From assembly GCA_963776505.1 (NCBI GenBank), contig CAVZNH010000081.1, forward strand, positions 1 to 64,000: a DNA stretch of 64,000 bases, given 5' to 3'. A model generated the notes under the pieces. It searched no databases and was not told the DNA's origin. It saw only the letters and a list, made by a program, of their open reading frames with translations. The position numbers were made by a program, and so were the translations under genes. The DNA is from JAMXLO01 sp963776505. GTDB lineage: Bacteria; Pseudomonadota; Alphaproteobacteria; Acetobacterales; Acetobacteraceae. Positions 26,306 to 42,165 of the stretch are shown one piece after another. Positions within the stretch are counted from its first letter, which is position 1; each line of letters opens with the position of its first letter.

Positions 26306-26704
26306 TCACTTGCCGCGCTTGCACGGGTACTTGCTGGCGAGATAGCCGGTCACCCCGTCGGCAGGAGTCTGCGACAGGACATTGGGGGTTGCCTTTGCCC
26401 ATTGCACGAAGTCGGCGATCGCCTGGTTGCGGGTAGTGGTTGGCGTGTCAGGTAGGCAAAACAGCTTCCTCGCCCGCTCAGCGGCGTTCTGTTCTGCCAG
26501 CACCTGAAAGACGCCCAGGGTGAAGCCATGACAGAAATTCAGCGCCGCGGTGCCCATCGGATCCGACGGTGTAGCGGAACAGAGTTCGACGAGATCGCTC
26601 GTCGCGCGCAGGTGAAACGTATCCTCAGTGACGGCAGCGTTGCCGGTGGCGGGTAACATGGCCGCGCACAAGGCAAGTCCGGCCAGCCGATGCCTCCACA
26701 GCAT
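26306..26704 (-). CDS. Rap1a/Tai-like immunity-domain protein, secreted
   Basis: This 132-residue protein has a cleavable signal (LAGLALCAAMLPATGNAAV). A small helical domain follows with Cys-containing blocks LVELCSATPSDPMGTAALNFCHGFTLG, LFCLPDTPTTTRNQAIADFVQWA and YLASKYPC. This matches my memory of the Rap1a/Tai domain, first described as immunity proteins against T6SS amidase effectors. No T6SS or effector gene is near, so a general periplasmic role is as likely. AAAGGAG lies upstream of the ATG at 26704. It sits inside the Liv-type operon. Confidence 0.75.
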   Translation of the reverse strand: MLWRHRLAGLALCAAMLPATGNAAVTEDTFHLRATSDLVELCSATPSDPMGTAALNFCHGFTLGVFQVLAEQNAAERARKLFCLPDTPTTTRNQAIADFVQWAKATPNVLSQTPADGVTGYLASKYPCKRGK

Positions 26705-26747
26705 GCTCGATTCTCCTTTGCTGGAAACCACTTCTTGTAGCCTGACT

Positions 26748-27452
26748 TCAGACACCAAGATAGGCCTCGCGGATTTGCTCGCTCTGCAGCAGCGCATCGG
26801 CGGTGCCGGAGGCGCGCAGTATGCCAGCCTCCAGTAGATACGCCCGATCGACCACGCGCAGCACCTGACGGACGTTCTGCTCGACGATCAGCACAGTGAG
26901 GCCGCTGGCACGGATGCGTTCGACCAGACCGAACACCTGCTGCACGATGACCGGCGCCAGACCCGCTGATGGTTCGTCGAGCAGTAGCAGCCTGGGTTCC
27001 GACATCAGTGCGCGGCCGATCGCGCACATCTGTTGCTCGCCGCCTGACATGGTGCCGGCGAACTGGTGCCGACGTTCATGCAGGCGCGGAAACAGCTGGT
27101 AGACGAAGTCGAGGCGTTCGCGGAACTTTGCGCGGGCCGCCTGAATGTAGCCGCCCATGCGGAGGTTGTCCTCCACCGTCATGCGCGGAAACAGGCGACG
27201 GTTCTCCGGCACATGCGCTATGCCCAGCTCGACGATGCGGTGAGACGGTGTTGCGACAAGGTCGGTGCCTTCCATCCGCATGCTGCCGCGCATCGGGCGG
27301 ATCAGGCCCGAGATCACGCGCATCAGAGTGGTCTTGCCGGCGCCGTTGGGGCCGATCACCGCGACAGCTTCGCCAGCGTTGACTTCGAGCGATACATCGA
27401 ACAGTGCCTGGAAGCTGCCATAGCCGGCGTCGATGGCGCGGAGTTGCAGCAT
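26748..27452 (-). CDS. livF: ABC transporter ATP-binding protein LivF
   Basis: This 234-residue ATPase has Walker A GPNGAGKTT (about residues 34-42), the signature MSGGEQQMCAIGRALM and Walker B LLLLDEPSAGLAP, and the LivF-specific block GIAHVPENRRLFPRMTVEDNL. It abuts the livG stop with no gap. It powers import together with LivG, LivH and LivM. A 43-base gap separates it from the Rap1a-like gene. Confidence 0.95.
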   Translation of the reverse strand: MLQLRAIDAGYGSFQALFDVSLEVNAGEAVAVIGPNGAGKTTLMRVISGLIRPMRGSMRMEGTDLVATPSHRIVELGIAHVPENRRLFPRMTVEDNLRMGGYIQAARAKFRERLDFVYQLFPRLHERRHQFAGTMSGGEQQMCAIGRALMSEPRLLLLDEPSAGLAPVIVQQVFGLVERIRASGLTVLIVEQNVRQVLRVVDRAYLLEAGILRASGTADALLQSEQIREAYLGV

Positions 27453-28205
27453 CTAGGCGCGTTCCGCAGCGTAGGCCTGCGTGGCAGCGGCATCGGTGCC
27501 GAGATACACCTCGATCACCCGCGGGTCCGCCGCGACTTCGTGCGGCAGGCCCTCGGCGATCTTCTCGCCATGGTCCAGGACCATCACGCGATCGACCACC
27601 CGCATCAGCACACCCATGATGTGCTCGACCCAGATGATGGTGATGCCGAGTTCGCTGCGGATGTTGCGGAGCATGTAGGCCGCCTGCTCCATCTCCGTCT
27701 CATCCAGTCCGCCGAGGCTCTCATCTGCCAGCAGGAGCTTCGGTGCGCTCGCCAGGGCTTTAGCCAACTCGAGCTTCTTCAGTCCGGCCGCACCTAGCCC
27801 GCTCACCGGCGCAGTGCGATCGGACGGCAGGCCCACAACGGCCAGTGCGCGCTCGGCCGCTGCGAATGCGCCGGACTTCGTGGTGCCCTCGCTGCCATAG
27901 AACCCCGCCAGCACGACATTCTCGAAGATTGACAGCCGTCGGAACGGCCGTGGAATTTGGAACGTGCGTCCAATGCCGCGGTGGATGATGCGGTGCGGTG
28001 GAGCGCCAGCGATTTCGCGGCCGTCGAACCGGATCGAGCCGGCGGTCGGCGCGAACGTGCCGGAGAGCATGTTGAAGATCGTGCTCTTGCCGGAGCCGTT
28101 CGGGCCGATCAGGCCAAGTATCTCGCCCTGATCGACCTTGAACGACACATTGCTGACGGCGGTGAAGCCGCCAAAGCGCTTGATCAGGCCGGCGACTTCC
28201 AGCAC
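27453..28205 (-). CDS. livG: ABC transporter ATP-binding protein LivG
   Basis: This 250-residue ATPase has Walker A GPNGSGKST, the LivG-type insert GIGRTFQIPRPFRRLSIFENV, a signature that is degenerate here (SGLGAAGLKKLELAKALA, rather than the usual LSYGQQRRLEIARAL), and Walker B LLLADESLGGLDE in which ES replaces the common EP. The closing TIIWVEHIMGVLM carries the H-loop His. The GTG at 28205 lies 13 bp after the binding-protein gene. The altered signature and Walker B are shared with amide/urea-like subtypes in my memory, so it is probably functional. Confidence 0.92.
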   Translation of the reverse strand: MLEVAGLIKRFGGFTAVSNVSFKVDQGEILGLIGPNGSGKSTIFNMLSGTFAPTAGSIRFDGREIAGAPPHRIIHRGIGRTFQIPRPFRRLSIFENVVLAGFYGSEGTTKSGAFAAAERALAVVGLPSDRTAPVSGLGAAGLKKLELAKALASAPKLLLADESLGGLDETEMEQAAYMLRNIRSELGITIIWVEHIMGVLMRVVDRVMVLDHGEKIAEGLPHEVAADPRVIEVYLGTDAAATQAYAAERA

Positions 28206-28218
28206 GACGGCTGCGCCG

Positions 28219-29538
28219 TCACTGCGCGGCGTAGGGCGAACTGGATGGCAGCTTCAGCACCGGTTCGCGCTGCTGCTGCGACTTCGGCCACACCACATAG
28301 GCCTTGTCGTCGATGTACTGGATCACCACGGGGAAAGCACGCGTGTTCTGCCCGGCCATCGACTGATCCACACCCTCGAACTTGACGCCGAAGCCGAGCA
28401 TTGTGCCGCCGTCCGGTATATCGGTGTCCCGCGCAGCCTTGGCGAGCGCGTCGGCACTGACACCACCGTATTTCGTGATGGCGCGCGGCAACACATCGGA
28501 CAGGAACAGGTAGGTGTTGGAGGCTGCCATGCCGACATGCGGCGACTTGATGACGGTGTCGGGCAACGCCTTCACGTACGCATCGCCCACCATCTGGATC
28601 ATTGGTGGCAGTTCGGGCTTGAGCGCCTTCGGATTGGTGTCCCAGATCGAGATCGGATCGACGTCGAAGAAGAAGTTGGCGTCGGTGCCAACCGCCTGCT
28701 TGATGCGTGTATAGTCTGTGTAGCCGGCACCGTGGCCGACCAATGCGCTGAAGCGCAGCCCAAGCTCGCGCGCCTGACGCAGGAACAGGCTGATGTCCGG
28801 GTTATAGCCAGTGTGGAGGATCACGTCCGGCCGCGCCCGCTTCAGCTTGGTGACCAATGATGACAGATCGGGTGCGTTGGCCGAATATCCCTCATCGAGC
28901 ACAACGTTCAGGCCGCCCTCTTTCGCACCCTCCTCGTTGCCTTTGGAGACATCGACGCCGTAAGGGCCGTCTTCATGGATGATGGCAACGCGCGTATCCT
29001 TGGGATCTTTGCCAAGCTGCGCCTTCGAGTACGCAGCCACCATCTCGGTCGAGGCGAGGCCCCATTGCTTCCCATAGGGCTGCGGCCGGAACACGTAATT
29101 CAGGTGGCGGTCGAGCAGCACCGGCGAGGCGATGCAGGTCGTGATCCACATGAACTTCTTGAATTCCTCGATGCGCGCCGCGGCCGGTACGCACTCGGCT
29201 GAGGAGTAGAAGCCCAGCAGCATGTCCACCTTTTCCTGCTCGATCAGGCGGACTGCCTCGTTGATCGCGACATCGGGTTTGCTCTGCGCATCGGCGTAGA
29301 CCGCCTCGATCTTGTAGCCGTCGATCGGGCCCTTCTGAATGAACCAGTCGATCATGGTCTTGGCACCGAGATAGTGCAGCGCCGCTCCACCGCCGGCGAA
29401 CGGGCCGGTCAGGTCATAGATCACACCGATCTTGAGTGTCTTGTTGGCATCATTTGCCTGCGCGGTTGCCGCCGCGGTCAACAGCAGCACGCCAGCCACC
29501 AGCCCGCGTGCCATGCGCGACAGTACGTCTCGGAGCAT
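28219..29538 (-). CDS. ABC transporter substrate-binding protein (Liv/periplasmic-binding-protein type)
   Basis: This 439-residue protein has a signal peptide (about residues 1-28, ending ATAQAND) and a type I periplasmic binding fold: LKIGVIYDLTGPFAGGGAAL, EAVRLIEQEKVDMLLGFYSSAE, VAIIHEDGPYGVDVSKG and ARPDVILHTGYNPDISLFLRQA. The ATG at 29538 follows GGGGGAC. It is the first gene of the operon that continues through livG, livF, Rap1a-like, glycine-zipper, livH and livM. The ligand is probably an amino acid or amide, by family only. Confidence 0.9.
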   Translation of the reverse strand: MLRDVLSRMARGLVAGVLLLTAAATAQANDANKTLKIGVIYDLTGPFAGGGAALHYLGAKTMIDWFIQKGPIDGYKIEAVYADAQSKPDVAINEAVRLIEQEKVDMLLGFYSSAECVPAAARIEEFKKFMWITTCIASPVLLDRHLNYVFRPQPYGKQWGLASTEMVAAYSKAQLGKDPKDTRVAIIHEDGPYGVDVSKGNEEGAKEGGLNVVLDEGYSANAPDLSSLVTKLKRARPDVILHTGYNPDISLFLRQARELGLRFSALVGHGAGYTDYTRIKQAVGTDANFFFDVDPISIWDTNPKALKPELPPMIQMVGDAYVKALPDTVIKSPHVGMAASNTYLFLSDVLPRAITKYGGVSADALAKAARDTDIPDGGTMLGFGVKFEGVDQSMAGQNTRAFPVVIQYIDDKAYVVWPKSQQQREPVLKLPSSSPYAAQ

Positions 29539-29808
29539 TTGCGTCCCCCGGTTTGATCTTTGCGTTTGAAGCACTACCCGGCCGACATCTTATGGAGGCG
29601 GAACGGTGGGCGTCAATCTATTGCGCGAACGGACCTCGCGTGCCGCCGCGATTAGGCTAATATTTGCCCGCACTCCTGTGGCGGGCCTGCCGGCCAGTCG
29701 TCGGGACGAGCCGCCGCAGGTGGCCTCGGCACAGGCTTCGGCCTGTGAAGACCCGGAACAGCAAAGACGGCCGCGGTCGTCGCCGTGGTCGAACAGGGAG
29801 TGTACGCC

Positions 29809-31153
29809 ATGAACAAATCGCGCCACGTGACGCGTCGCAGTGCCTTGCAGTTGGGGGCGGCGGCAGCCGCATTGCCGCTCGTCCACATCCGCAGCGCCGG
29901 TGCGGCCGGCAAGCTGACCGTCGGCTTCTGGGATCACTGGGTACCGGCCACGAATGACGTAATGCGGAAGCAGGTCGCCGCCTGGGCCGAGAAGGCCAAG
30001 GTGGACGTGACCATCGACTTCATCACCTCGAACGGCAACAAGATCGAAATCACTCAGGCAGCCGAGGCGCAGGCGCGCACCGGCCACGACTTCCTGCCGT
30101 TTTACAACTGGCAGGTGAACACCTACGCAGAACAGCTGGAGCCGATGGACGATGTGGTGAAGGCGATGACCGCCCAGTACGGTCAGTACAGCCCGATCCA
30201 CGAATATTTGTCGAAGATCAAAGGACACTGGCGGGCGCTGCCTTCCAGCACAGGCACGCTGAACCTGAACTGCTGCGGGCGCATCAGCCTGTTGAAGCAG
30301 CACGCCGGTATCGATGTGCTGGCAATGTATCCGGCGCACAAGTCAGACCCCAAGGCCGCGGCCAATTGGACATACGACACGTTCCTCAAGGCGGCCGAAG
30401 CTTGCCAGAAGGCGGGATTTGCCTTTGGGCTCGGGCTCGGCCAGACCGGTAACTCGATCAACAACACCGGCATCATCTATTCGGCTTTCGGCGCGGAACT
30501 GGTCAATGCGAAGGGCGAGATCACCGTCGAATTCTGATGCGGTGAATGAGGTGCTCGACTATGCACGCAAGCTGGGGAAGTTCCTGCCGCCCGATGCCGT
30601 GAGTTATGACGATGCGTCGAACAACCGCGCGCTGATTTCAGGACAGAGCGCGCTGATCATGAACCCGCCTTCGGCCTGGTCGGTGGCGAAGCGCGATGCG
30701 CCGAAGGTGGCGGAGGACTGCTGGACGTTCCCGTGTCCAGCCGGCCCCAAGGGTCGGTTCAATCCGTATAATTACTGCTTCTTCGGCGTGTGGGAGTTTG
30801 GCCAGAACAAGACGGCGGCACAGGAGCTTGCGCAGTTCCTGCAGGAGCGCGCACAGGTGAAGGAACGTGATACCGCCGCAAATGGCTACGACCTGCCGCC
30901 GTTAATCAGCATGTCGGACTTCGAGATCTGGTCCGAGGTCGAACCGCCGAAGGGCACGGTGTATAACTATCCGATGCGGCCGTGGCACGATGCGCATGAG
31001 AACATCACCGCGTATCCAGCGCCGCCGGACGTCGCGGCGCAGATGTATTCGCGTGCCATTCACCCGACGATGATGGCCAAAGTGTATTCAGGCCAGTCTA
31101 ACAAGGAAGTCATCGGCTGGGCGAAGAACGAGCTGGAAGGCTTCATGCGCTGA
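29809..31153 (+). pseudogene. frameshifted sugar-type ABC transporter substrate-binding protein
   Basis: The ATG at 29809 (after CAGGGAG) starts a protein with a Tat-like signal (RHVTRRSALQLGAAAAALPL) and an extracellular solute-binding fold of family 1 type (KLTVGFWDHWVPATND, WQVNTYAEQLEPMD). It stops at 30535, yet the family sequence continues in the +1 frame to 31153 (AVNEVLDYARKLGKFLPPD, ALIMNPPSAWSVAKRDAP, FNPYNYCFFGVWEF). Removing one T at about 30532 restores a protein of about 447 residues. No permease or ATPase genes follow, so it is an orphan even when repaired. It is either a decaying gene or a sequencing error. Confidence 0.8.
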
Positions 31154-31166
31154 AGCCCTGCTGATC

Positions 31167-31194
31167 CGCCGGTCCGGCACTGTCCGGACCGGCG
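31167..31194 (+). terminator. hairpin after the orphan binding-protein gene
   Basis: The perfect 11-bp arms CGCCGGTCCGG (31167-31177) and CCGGACCGGCG (31184-31194) enclose a six-base loop, 13 bases after the stop at 31153. No long T tract follows, so it may be a weak intrinsic terminator or an mRNA 3' stabiliser. Confidence 0.6.
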
Positions 31195-31512
31195 AGCGGT
31201 TCCCTAAAGGCGGGTCAACAGTTGGTGATCCTGGCGCCCCGCAGTGCGTGGCTTGACGACATTCGTCTGACGGAAACGGCGCCAAAAAGATCGAACACCT
31301 GAACTTTTCCTGCTCAGTTGCGCCGTTGCTGGATGCTTGCACGGCCGTTGAGACAGCCGGACTGCCCGATCTGCTGAGCGGGAAGTTGAATGGACCGCGG
31401 GCATTCGCGCAAAATACAACTAACGAAATGCAACGAGCCTGACGCGGAATAAACATCTTTCTCGCGCTGCCAGGTCACAATTTGCCGAGTGCCCGCCGGC
31501 CAGGAGTTAGTC
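31195..31512. other. intergenic region before the poly-HAMP kinase gene
   Basis: These 318 bases hold no supported gene; the open frames on both strands have no family resemblance. The last 100 bases become relatively AT-rich (ACAACTAACGAAATGC, GGAATAAACATC), which would suit a promoter for the kinase gene, but I cannot assign -35/-10 boxes with confidence. The ribosome site CAGGAG sits at 31501-31506. Confidence 0.5.
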
Positions 31513-37837
<6,325 letters not shown>

Positions 37838-37847
37838 GGGCACGGCC

Positions 37848-39533
37848 ATGAGCCCGGGGGACAAGGTCAACATCCTGCTGGTCGATGACCAGCCAGCCAA
37901 GCTGATGAGCTACGAAGTGGTGCTCTCCGAACTTGGGGAGAATCTCATCAAGGCGAACTCAGCCAACGAGGCATTGCAGCACCTGCTGCGGCATGAGGTC
38001 GCGGTCGTGCTGATCGATGTCGTCATGCCCGATCTCGATGGCTTCGAACTGGCGGCAATGATCCGCGAACATCCGCGCTGCCGGCGCACGGCCATCATCT
38101 TCGTCTCGGCTATCCAGATGAGTGAGCTGGACCTGCTTCGTGGCTATCAGGCAGGCGCGGTGGACTACGTACCTGTACCCGTCGTGCCGGAACTGCTGCG
38201 CGCCAAGGTGCGTGTATTCGCCGACCTGTATCGCAAGACCCGCCAGCTCGAACAGCTCAATAGCGAACTGGAACGCCGCGTCGATGAGCGCACAACGGAA
38301 CTGGCGCAGGCCAACGCCGAGCTTGAACAGCGTGTGGAGGAGCGCACGCGTGAACGCGAGGCAGCGCTGATGCAGGTGCAGGAGATGCAGAAGCTGGAGA
38401 GCATCGGCCAGCTCACCGGCGGTGTCGCACACGACTTCAACAATCTCCTGATGGTGATCCTCGGCAATTTGCAGCTGCTGCGCAAACGCCTGCCAGACGA
38501 TCCTCGCCTGGCGCGGCTGGTCGATGGTGCGATGCAGGGTGCCGATCGTGGTGCCACCTTGACCAAGCGCATGCTCGCCTTCGCGCGTCGCCAGGAGCTG
38601 CGACCGGAGACGGTGGATGTGCCGCGGCTGATCGATGGCATGGAGGAGATGTTGCGGCGAACGCTTGGCCCCGGCATTCAGATCATTACGACGTATCGTC
38701 CCGATCTGCCGCCGATCCGGGTCGATCCGAATCAGCTCGAACTCGCACTGCTGAACCTTGCGCTGAATGCGCGCGACGCGATGCCGTATGGCGGGCGGCT
38801 GGTCATTGGCGGAACCCGTATCACGAGCGAGACAGGTGTTCCGCAGGAGTTGGAAGCAGGAAGTTATGTATGCCTGACGGTGTCCGACTCCGGCGCAGGG
38901 ATGGATGAGGCGACGCTGAAGCGGGCCACGGAACCGTTCTTCACCACCAAGGGTGCGGGCAAGGGTACCGGGCTCGGTTTGTCCATGGTGCATGGCGTCG
39001 CGGCGCAATCGGGCGGTGCGATGCGTATCACCAGCCGGCCTGGCGACGGCACCACGGTTGAGCTGTGGCTGCCATTGTCCGAGACAGCCCTGGAGGTCAG
39101 TACAGCACCCGCGGCAGCGTTGTTCGGTACTGCCGGCCGACCATTCCGCGTGATGGTGGTGGACGACGATCCGCTTGTCGTCGCGAGTACTGCGGCGATG
39201 CTGGAGGATATCGGCCACACCGTGACCGAGGCGCTCTCAGGGGCGCGCGCGTTCGACATGCTGCGGCTCGGCACGAAGGTCGATGTCGTGGTGACTGACC
39301 ACGCGATGCCAGGCATGACGGGCGCTGAACTCGCGCGGCAGATAAAACAGCGCTGGCCGGAGTTGCCGGTCATTCTGGCAACGGGTTACGCCGAATTGCC
39401 GAACGGCGAGGATCCGGGCCTGCCGCGCTTGTCCAAGCCCTATCTGCAGGACGAACTGGCGGGCCAGATCGCCAGGGTGATGAGCGCGGTTCCGACCAAC
39501 GTCATTCCGCTGGACTCAGTCCGCCGCGCCTGA
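37848..39533 (+). CDS. hybrid sensor kinase REC-HisKA-HATPase-REC
   Basis: This 561-residue cytoplasmic kinase starts with a receiver (VDD at 12-14, phosphoacceptor D57 in VVLIDVVMPDLDG). A coiled coil follows (RRVDERTTELAQANAELEQRVEERT), then the phospho-His H195 in GGVAHDFNNLL, ATPase boxes (NLALNARDAM, SDSGAGMDE, GTGLGLSMVHG), and a C-terminal receiver (MVVDDDP, VVVTDHAMPGMTG, SKPY). HDFNN is typical of alphaproteobacterial kinases with C-terminal receivers. It begins 10 bp after the poly-HAMP kinase stop, so the two probably form a phosphorelay. Confidence 0.92.
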   Translation: MSPGDKVNILLVDDQPAKLMSYEVVLSELGENLIKANSANEALQHLLRHEVAVVLIDVVMPDLDGFELAAMIREHPRCRRTAIIFVSAIQMSELDLLRGYQAGAVDYVPVPVVPELLRAKVRVFADLYRKTRQLEQLNSELERRVDERTTELAQANAELEQRVEERTREREAALMQVQEMQKLESIGQLTGGVAHDFNNLLMVILGNLQLLRKRLPDDPRLARLVDGAMQGADRGATLTKRMLAFARRQELRPETVDVPRLIDGMEEMLRRTLGPGIQIITTYRPDLPPIRVDPNQLELALLNLALNARDAMPYGGRLVIGGTRITSETGVPQELEAGSYVCLTVSDSGAGMDEATLKRATEPFFTTKGAGKGTGLGLSMVHGVAAQSGGAMRITSRPGDGTTVELWLPLSETALEVSTAPAAALFGTAGRPFRVMVVDDDPLVVASTAAMLEDIGHTVTEALSGARAFDMLRLGTKVDVVVTDHAMPGMTGAELARQIKQRWPELPVILATGYAELPNGEDPGLPRLSKPYLQDELAGQIARVMSAVPTNVIPLDSVRRA

Positions 39534-39602
39534 GGGCTGCCACTGCCGCATTGGAAGATGGGCTAGCCAAAACGTGACGCTTTGGCCAGACTGGCCCGCA
39601 TA

Positions 39603-40478
39603 ATGGAAATGTCCTTCGATCTCCTGGGCAACGCCTTGGTGTCCGGGCTGTTGCTCGGCGGCTTCTACGCTGCCGTCACGATCGGCGTGTCCATCTCGTT
39701 CGGCATGCTGGACATCGTCAACATCGCCCACCCGGCCTTCATCATCCTGGGCTCATACATTGCCTATATCGGCAACACGACGTTTGGCATCGATCCGATC
39801 CTGGCGAGCGTGATCGCGCTGCCGGCATTCTATCTGCTCGGGGCGGCAGTTTATCAGGTTTATTACGTCGCCTTCGAGCGACGCGGCGAGGAGGCATTGC
39901 GTGGCCTCGCCTTCTTCTTCGGCCTTCTGTTCATCACCGAGGTCACGCTGGTGCTGGTGTTCGGAGTGGACTATCGCCTCGTCGAGGCAGCTTATATCGG
40001 ACCGAGCCTGCATATCGGCGTCATCGATCTGCCGCTGCGGTTGCTTGTGCCGTGTCTGGTCGGGTTGGTGATGGTCGGCGGGTTGCAACTGTTCATGTCG
40101 AACACCTTCCTGGGTCGCGCGATTCTTGCTGTGGCACAGGACCAGTTGGCACTGCGGCTCATGGCCGCAAACCCGACACGGATCAAGCGCATCGCATTCG
40201 GGCTGTCGATCGCCACAGCGTCGCTGGCCGGCGCGGTTCTGATCGTGATCCAGCCTGTCGAGCCGTCGATCGGCCGCGACTACATCGGCCGCGTATTCGC
40301 GATCTGCGTGTTGGGTGGCATGGGTAGCTTTGCAGGAACACTGGTCGCGGCCTTGACCTTGGGCGTCGTCGAGAATCTGACATCGACCTTCTACGGCCCT
40401 TCCTGGGCGCCGGCGGTAGCGTTCGGCTTTCTGCTGATCACGCTGGCGGTGCGACCCGCTGGTATCTTCGGGCGCTAG
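39603..40478 (+). CDS. livH: branched-chain amino acid-type ABC permease LivH, second system
   Basis: This 291-residue permease has about eight hydrophobic segments and the LivH blocks NALVSGLLLGGFYAAVTIGVSISFGMLDIVNIAHP, AVAQDQLALRLMAANPTRIKRIAFG (coupling loop) and CVLGGMGSFAGTLVAA. The ATG at 39603 is chosen; 39609 is an alternative. It opens a four-gene plus-strand transporter operon (livH-livM-livG-livF) that starts about 70 bp after the REC-HK-REC kinase. No substrate-binding gene is adjacent. Confidence 0.9.
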   Translation: MEMSFDLLGNALVSGLLLGGFYAAVTIGVSISFGMLDIVNIAHPAFIILGSYIAYIGNTTFGIDPILASVIALPAFYLLGAAVYQVYYVAFERRGEEALRGLAFFFGLLFITEVTLVLVFGVDYRLVEAAYIGPSLHIGVIDLPLRLLVPCLVGLVMVGGLQLFMSNTFLGRAILAVAQDQLALRLMAANPTRIKRIAFGLSIATASLAGAVLIVIQPVEPSIGRDYIGRVFAICVLGGMGSFAGTLVAALTLGVVENLTSTFYGPSWAPAVAFGFLLITLAVRPAGIFGR

Positions 40479-40481
40479 CGC

Positions 40482-41432
40482 GTGAGCGGAGCCAAGTTTG
40501 TCGTCGCGCTGCTGATCGCTGCCGGGGTGGTGTTCGGTGCCGCCTGGCTGATCGGCAATGCCTACGTGTTCTTTGCCGGCTACGTCGTGCTCCAGTACAT
40601 CGCGCTGGCAACCGCGTGGAATATTCTGGGCGGCTACACGGGCTATGTGAACTTCGGGACGGCCGCGTTCTTTGCGCTGGGTGCCTACACCACCGTGGTG
40701 CTGCACAAACTGACCTCTCTTCCACTGCCGATCATGATGCCAATAGGCGGCATCGTCTCCGGCATCGTCGGCCTCGGAACCGGCTACCTGACGCTGCGGT
40801 TGCGCGGCGCGTTCTTCTCGATCGCAACACTGGCGCTGGCGGTCGTGGTGCAGACGCTGATCACCAACTGGGACTTCGTTGGTGGTTCGCGAGGCGCCTA
40901 CATCGTGCGCCCGCTGACCGTGCCGCTGCTGGGCATGGACTACATCCAGTATCTGTTTCTGGTAATGCTGGGGCTCGTGGTGATCGTGCTCGCAACCGCG
41001 CGGGCTATCGAACGGTCACGTCTTGGCTATGGGCTTGCGACGATCCGTGACGACGAAGTCGCGGCAGAGGCATCGGGTGTGCCGACGCTGCGATTGAAGC
41101 TGGTGGCGACGACATTGTCCGGTGCGTTCATGGGCATGGCCGGCGCACCATTGCCGTATTACGTGACATATCTCGACCCTGCGTCCGGCTTCAACCTGGC
41201 CTATGCCGTGAACGGAGTTGCGATGCCGCTGGTGGGCGGCACTTCGAGCTGGCTCGGGCCGGTGATCGGCGCTGTTCTCCTGGGCACTCTGCAGCAGGTG
41301 GTGACAGTTACCATATCGTCGGCGGTGAATTTATTGGTCGTCGGTCTGGTGCTGGTGGCATTCGTCATCGTGGCCCCGAACGGGATTCTGGGACTGCTGC
41401 GGTTGCGCGGCGGCAGGCACGGCCGTGACTGA
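40482..41432 (+). CDS. livM: branched-chain amino acid-type ABC permease LivM, second system
   Basis: This 316-residue permease has about nine hydrophobic segments and the LivM-type blocks ATAWNILGGYTGYVNFGTAAFFALGAYTT, LTLRLRGAFFSIATLALAVV, AIERSRLGYGLATIRDDEVAAEASGV (coupling loop) and PLVGGTSSWLGPVIGA. A GTG start lies three bases after the livH stop. The 3' end overlaps the livG GTG by eight bases. Confidence 0.9.
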   Translation: MSGAKFVVALLIAAGVVFGAAWLIGNAYVFFAGYVVLQYIALATAWNILGGYTGYVNFGTAAFFALGAYTTVVLHKLTSLPLPIMMPIGGIVSGIVGLGTGYLTLRLRGAFFSIATLALAVVVQTLITNWDFVGGSRGAYIVRPLTVPLLGMDYIQYLFLVMLGLVVIVLATARAIERSRLGYGLATIRDDEVAAEASGVPTLRLKLVATTLSGAFMGMAGAPLPYYVTYLDPASGFNLAYAVNGVAMPLVGGTSSWLGPVIGAVLLGTLQQVVTVTISSAVNLLVVGLVLVAFVIVAPNGILGLLRLRGGRHGRD

Positions 41433-42165
41433 CGTTGCACTGCTCGAAGTCACCAATCTCGGCAAGCGATTCGGCGGCTTCATCGCATTGCAGGCGATCG
41501 AACTCGCCGTTCGCGACGGCGAGCGCGTCGGTCTGATCGGTCCCAACGGCTCAGGCAAGAGCACGTTGGTGAATTGCATGTGCGGCACGCTGCGCAACGA
41601 GACGGGCAGCGTGCGATTTGCCGGGCATGCGCTCGACGGTCTGTCCGCGCACGAGCGCACGCGCCTGGGCCTCGCCCGCAGCTTCCAACTGCCGCGCCCG
41701 TTCAACACGCTGACGCTGGCTGAGAATCTGCGCATCCCGTTGCTCTACACGGTCAACGCCCGACCAGGAGCGACGCTTTCTGCTCCCGCGATCGACGAAC
41801 GCTGCGCGGAGCTCCTGCAAATGGTCGGCCTCGCCGACAAGGCCACGCGAATGCCGCGCGATCTCACGCAGATTGAAATGCGCAAGCTCGAGCTGGCGCG
41901 TGCAATGGCCGCGTCGCCGCGCCTGTTGATTGCAGACGAGGCGATGGCAGGACTGTCGCATGGCGAGGTGGATGACATCCTCACGTTGCTGATCCGGCTG
42001 AACGAGCAGGGCGTCACCGTCATTCTGATCGAGCACATCATGCGCGCGGTGATGCACTTCTCGCAGCGCCTGGTCGTGCTGGTGGCAGGCCGCAAGATAG
42101 CGGACGGTGATCCAGCCGACGTCGTGCGGGATCCCGATGTCGTGCGGGCGTACCTTGGCGAGTAG
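41425..42165 (+). CDS. livG: ABC ATP-binding protein LivG, second system
   Basis: This 246-residue ATPase has Walker A GPNGSGKST, the LivG insert GLARSFQLPRPFNTLTLAENL, the signature region DLTQIEMRKLELARAM and Walker B LLIADEAMAGLSHGE. EAMAG here replaces the common EPxAG. The H-loop lies in VTVILIEHIMRAV. It overlaps livM by eight bases and livF by up to 11 bases, indicating tight translational coupling. Confidence 0.92.
   Translation: MTDVALLEVTNLGKRFGGFIALQAIELAVRDGERVGLIGPNGSGKSTLVNCMCGTLRNETGSVRFAGHALDGLSAHERTRLGLARSFQLPRPFNTLTLAENLRIPLLYTVNARPGATLSAPAIDERCAELLQMVGLADKATRMPRDLTQIEMRKLELARAMAASPRLLIADEAMAGLSHGEVDDILTLLIRLNEQGVTVILIEHIMRAVMHFSQRLVVLVAGRKIADGDPADVVRDPDVVRAYLGE

Noticed and set aside
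39555..39592. Weak GCCAAA/TTTGGC hairpin before the second livH
   Set aside because: The stem is only six base pairs with no T-run, so it is not convincing as a terminator or regulatory element.
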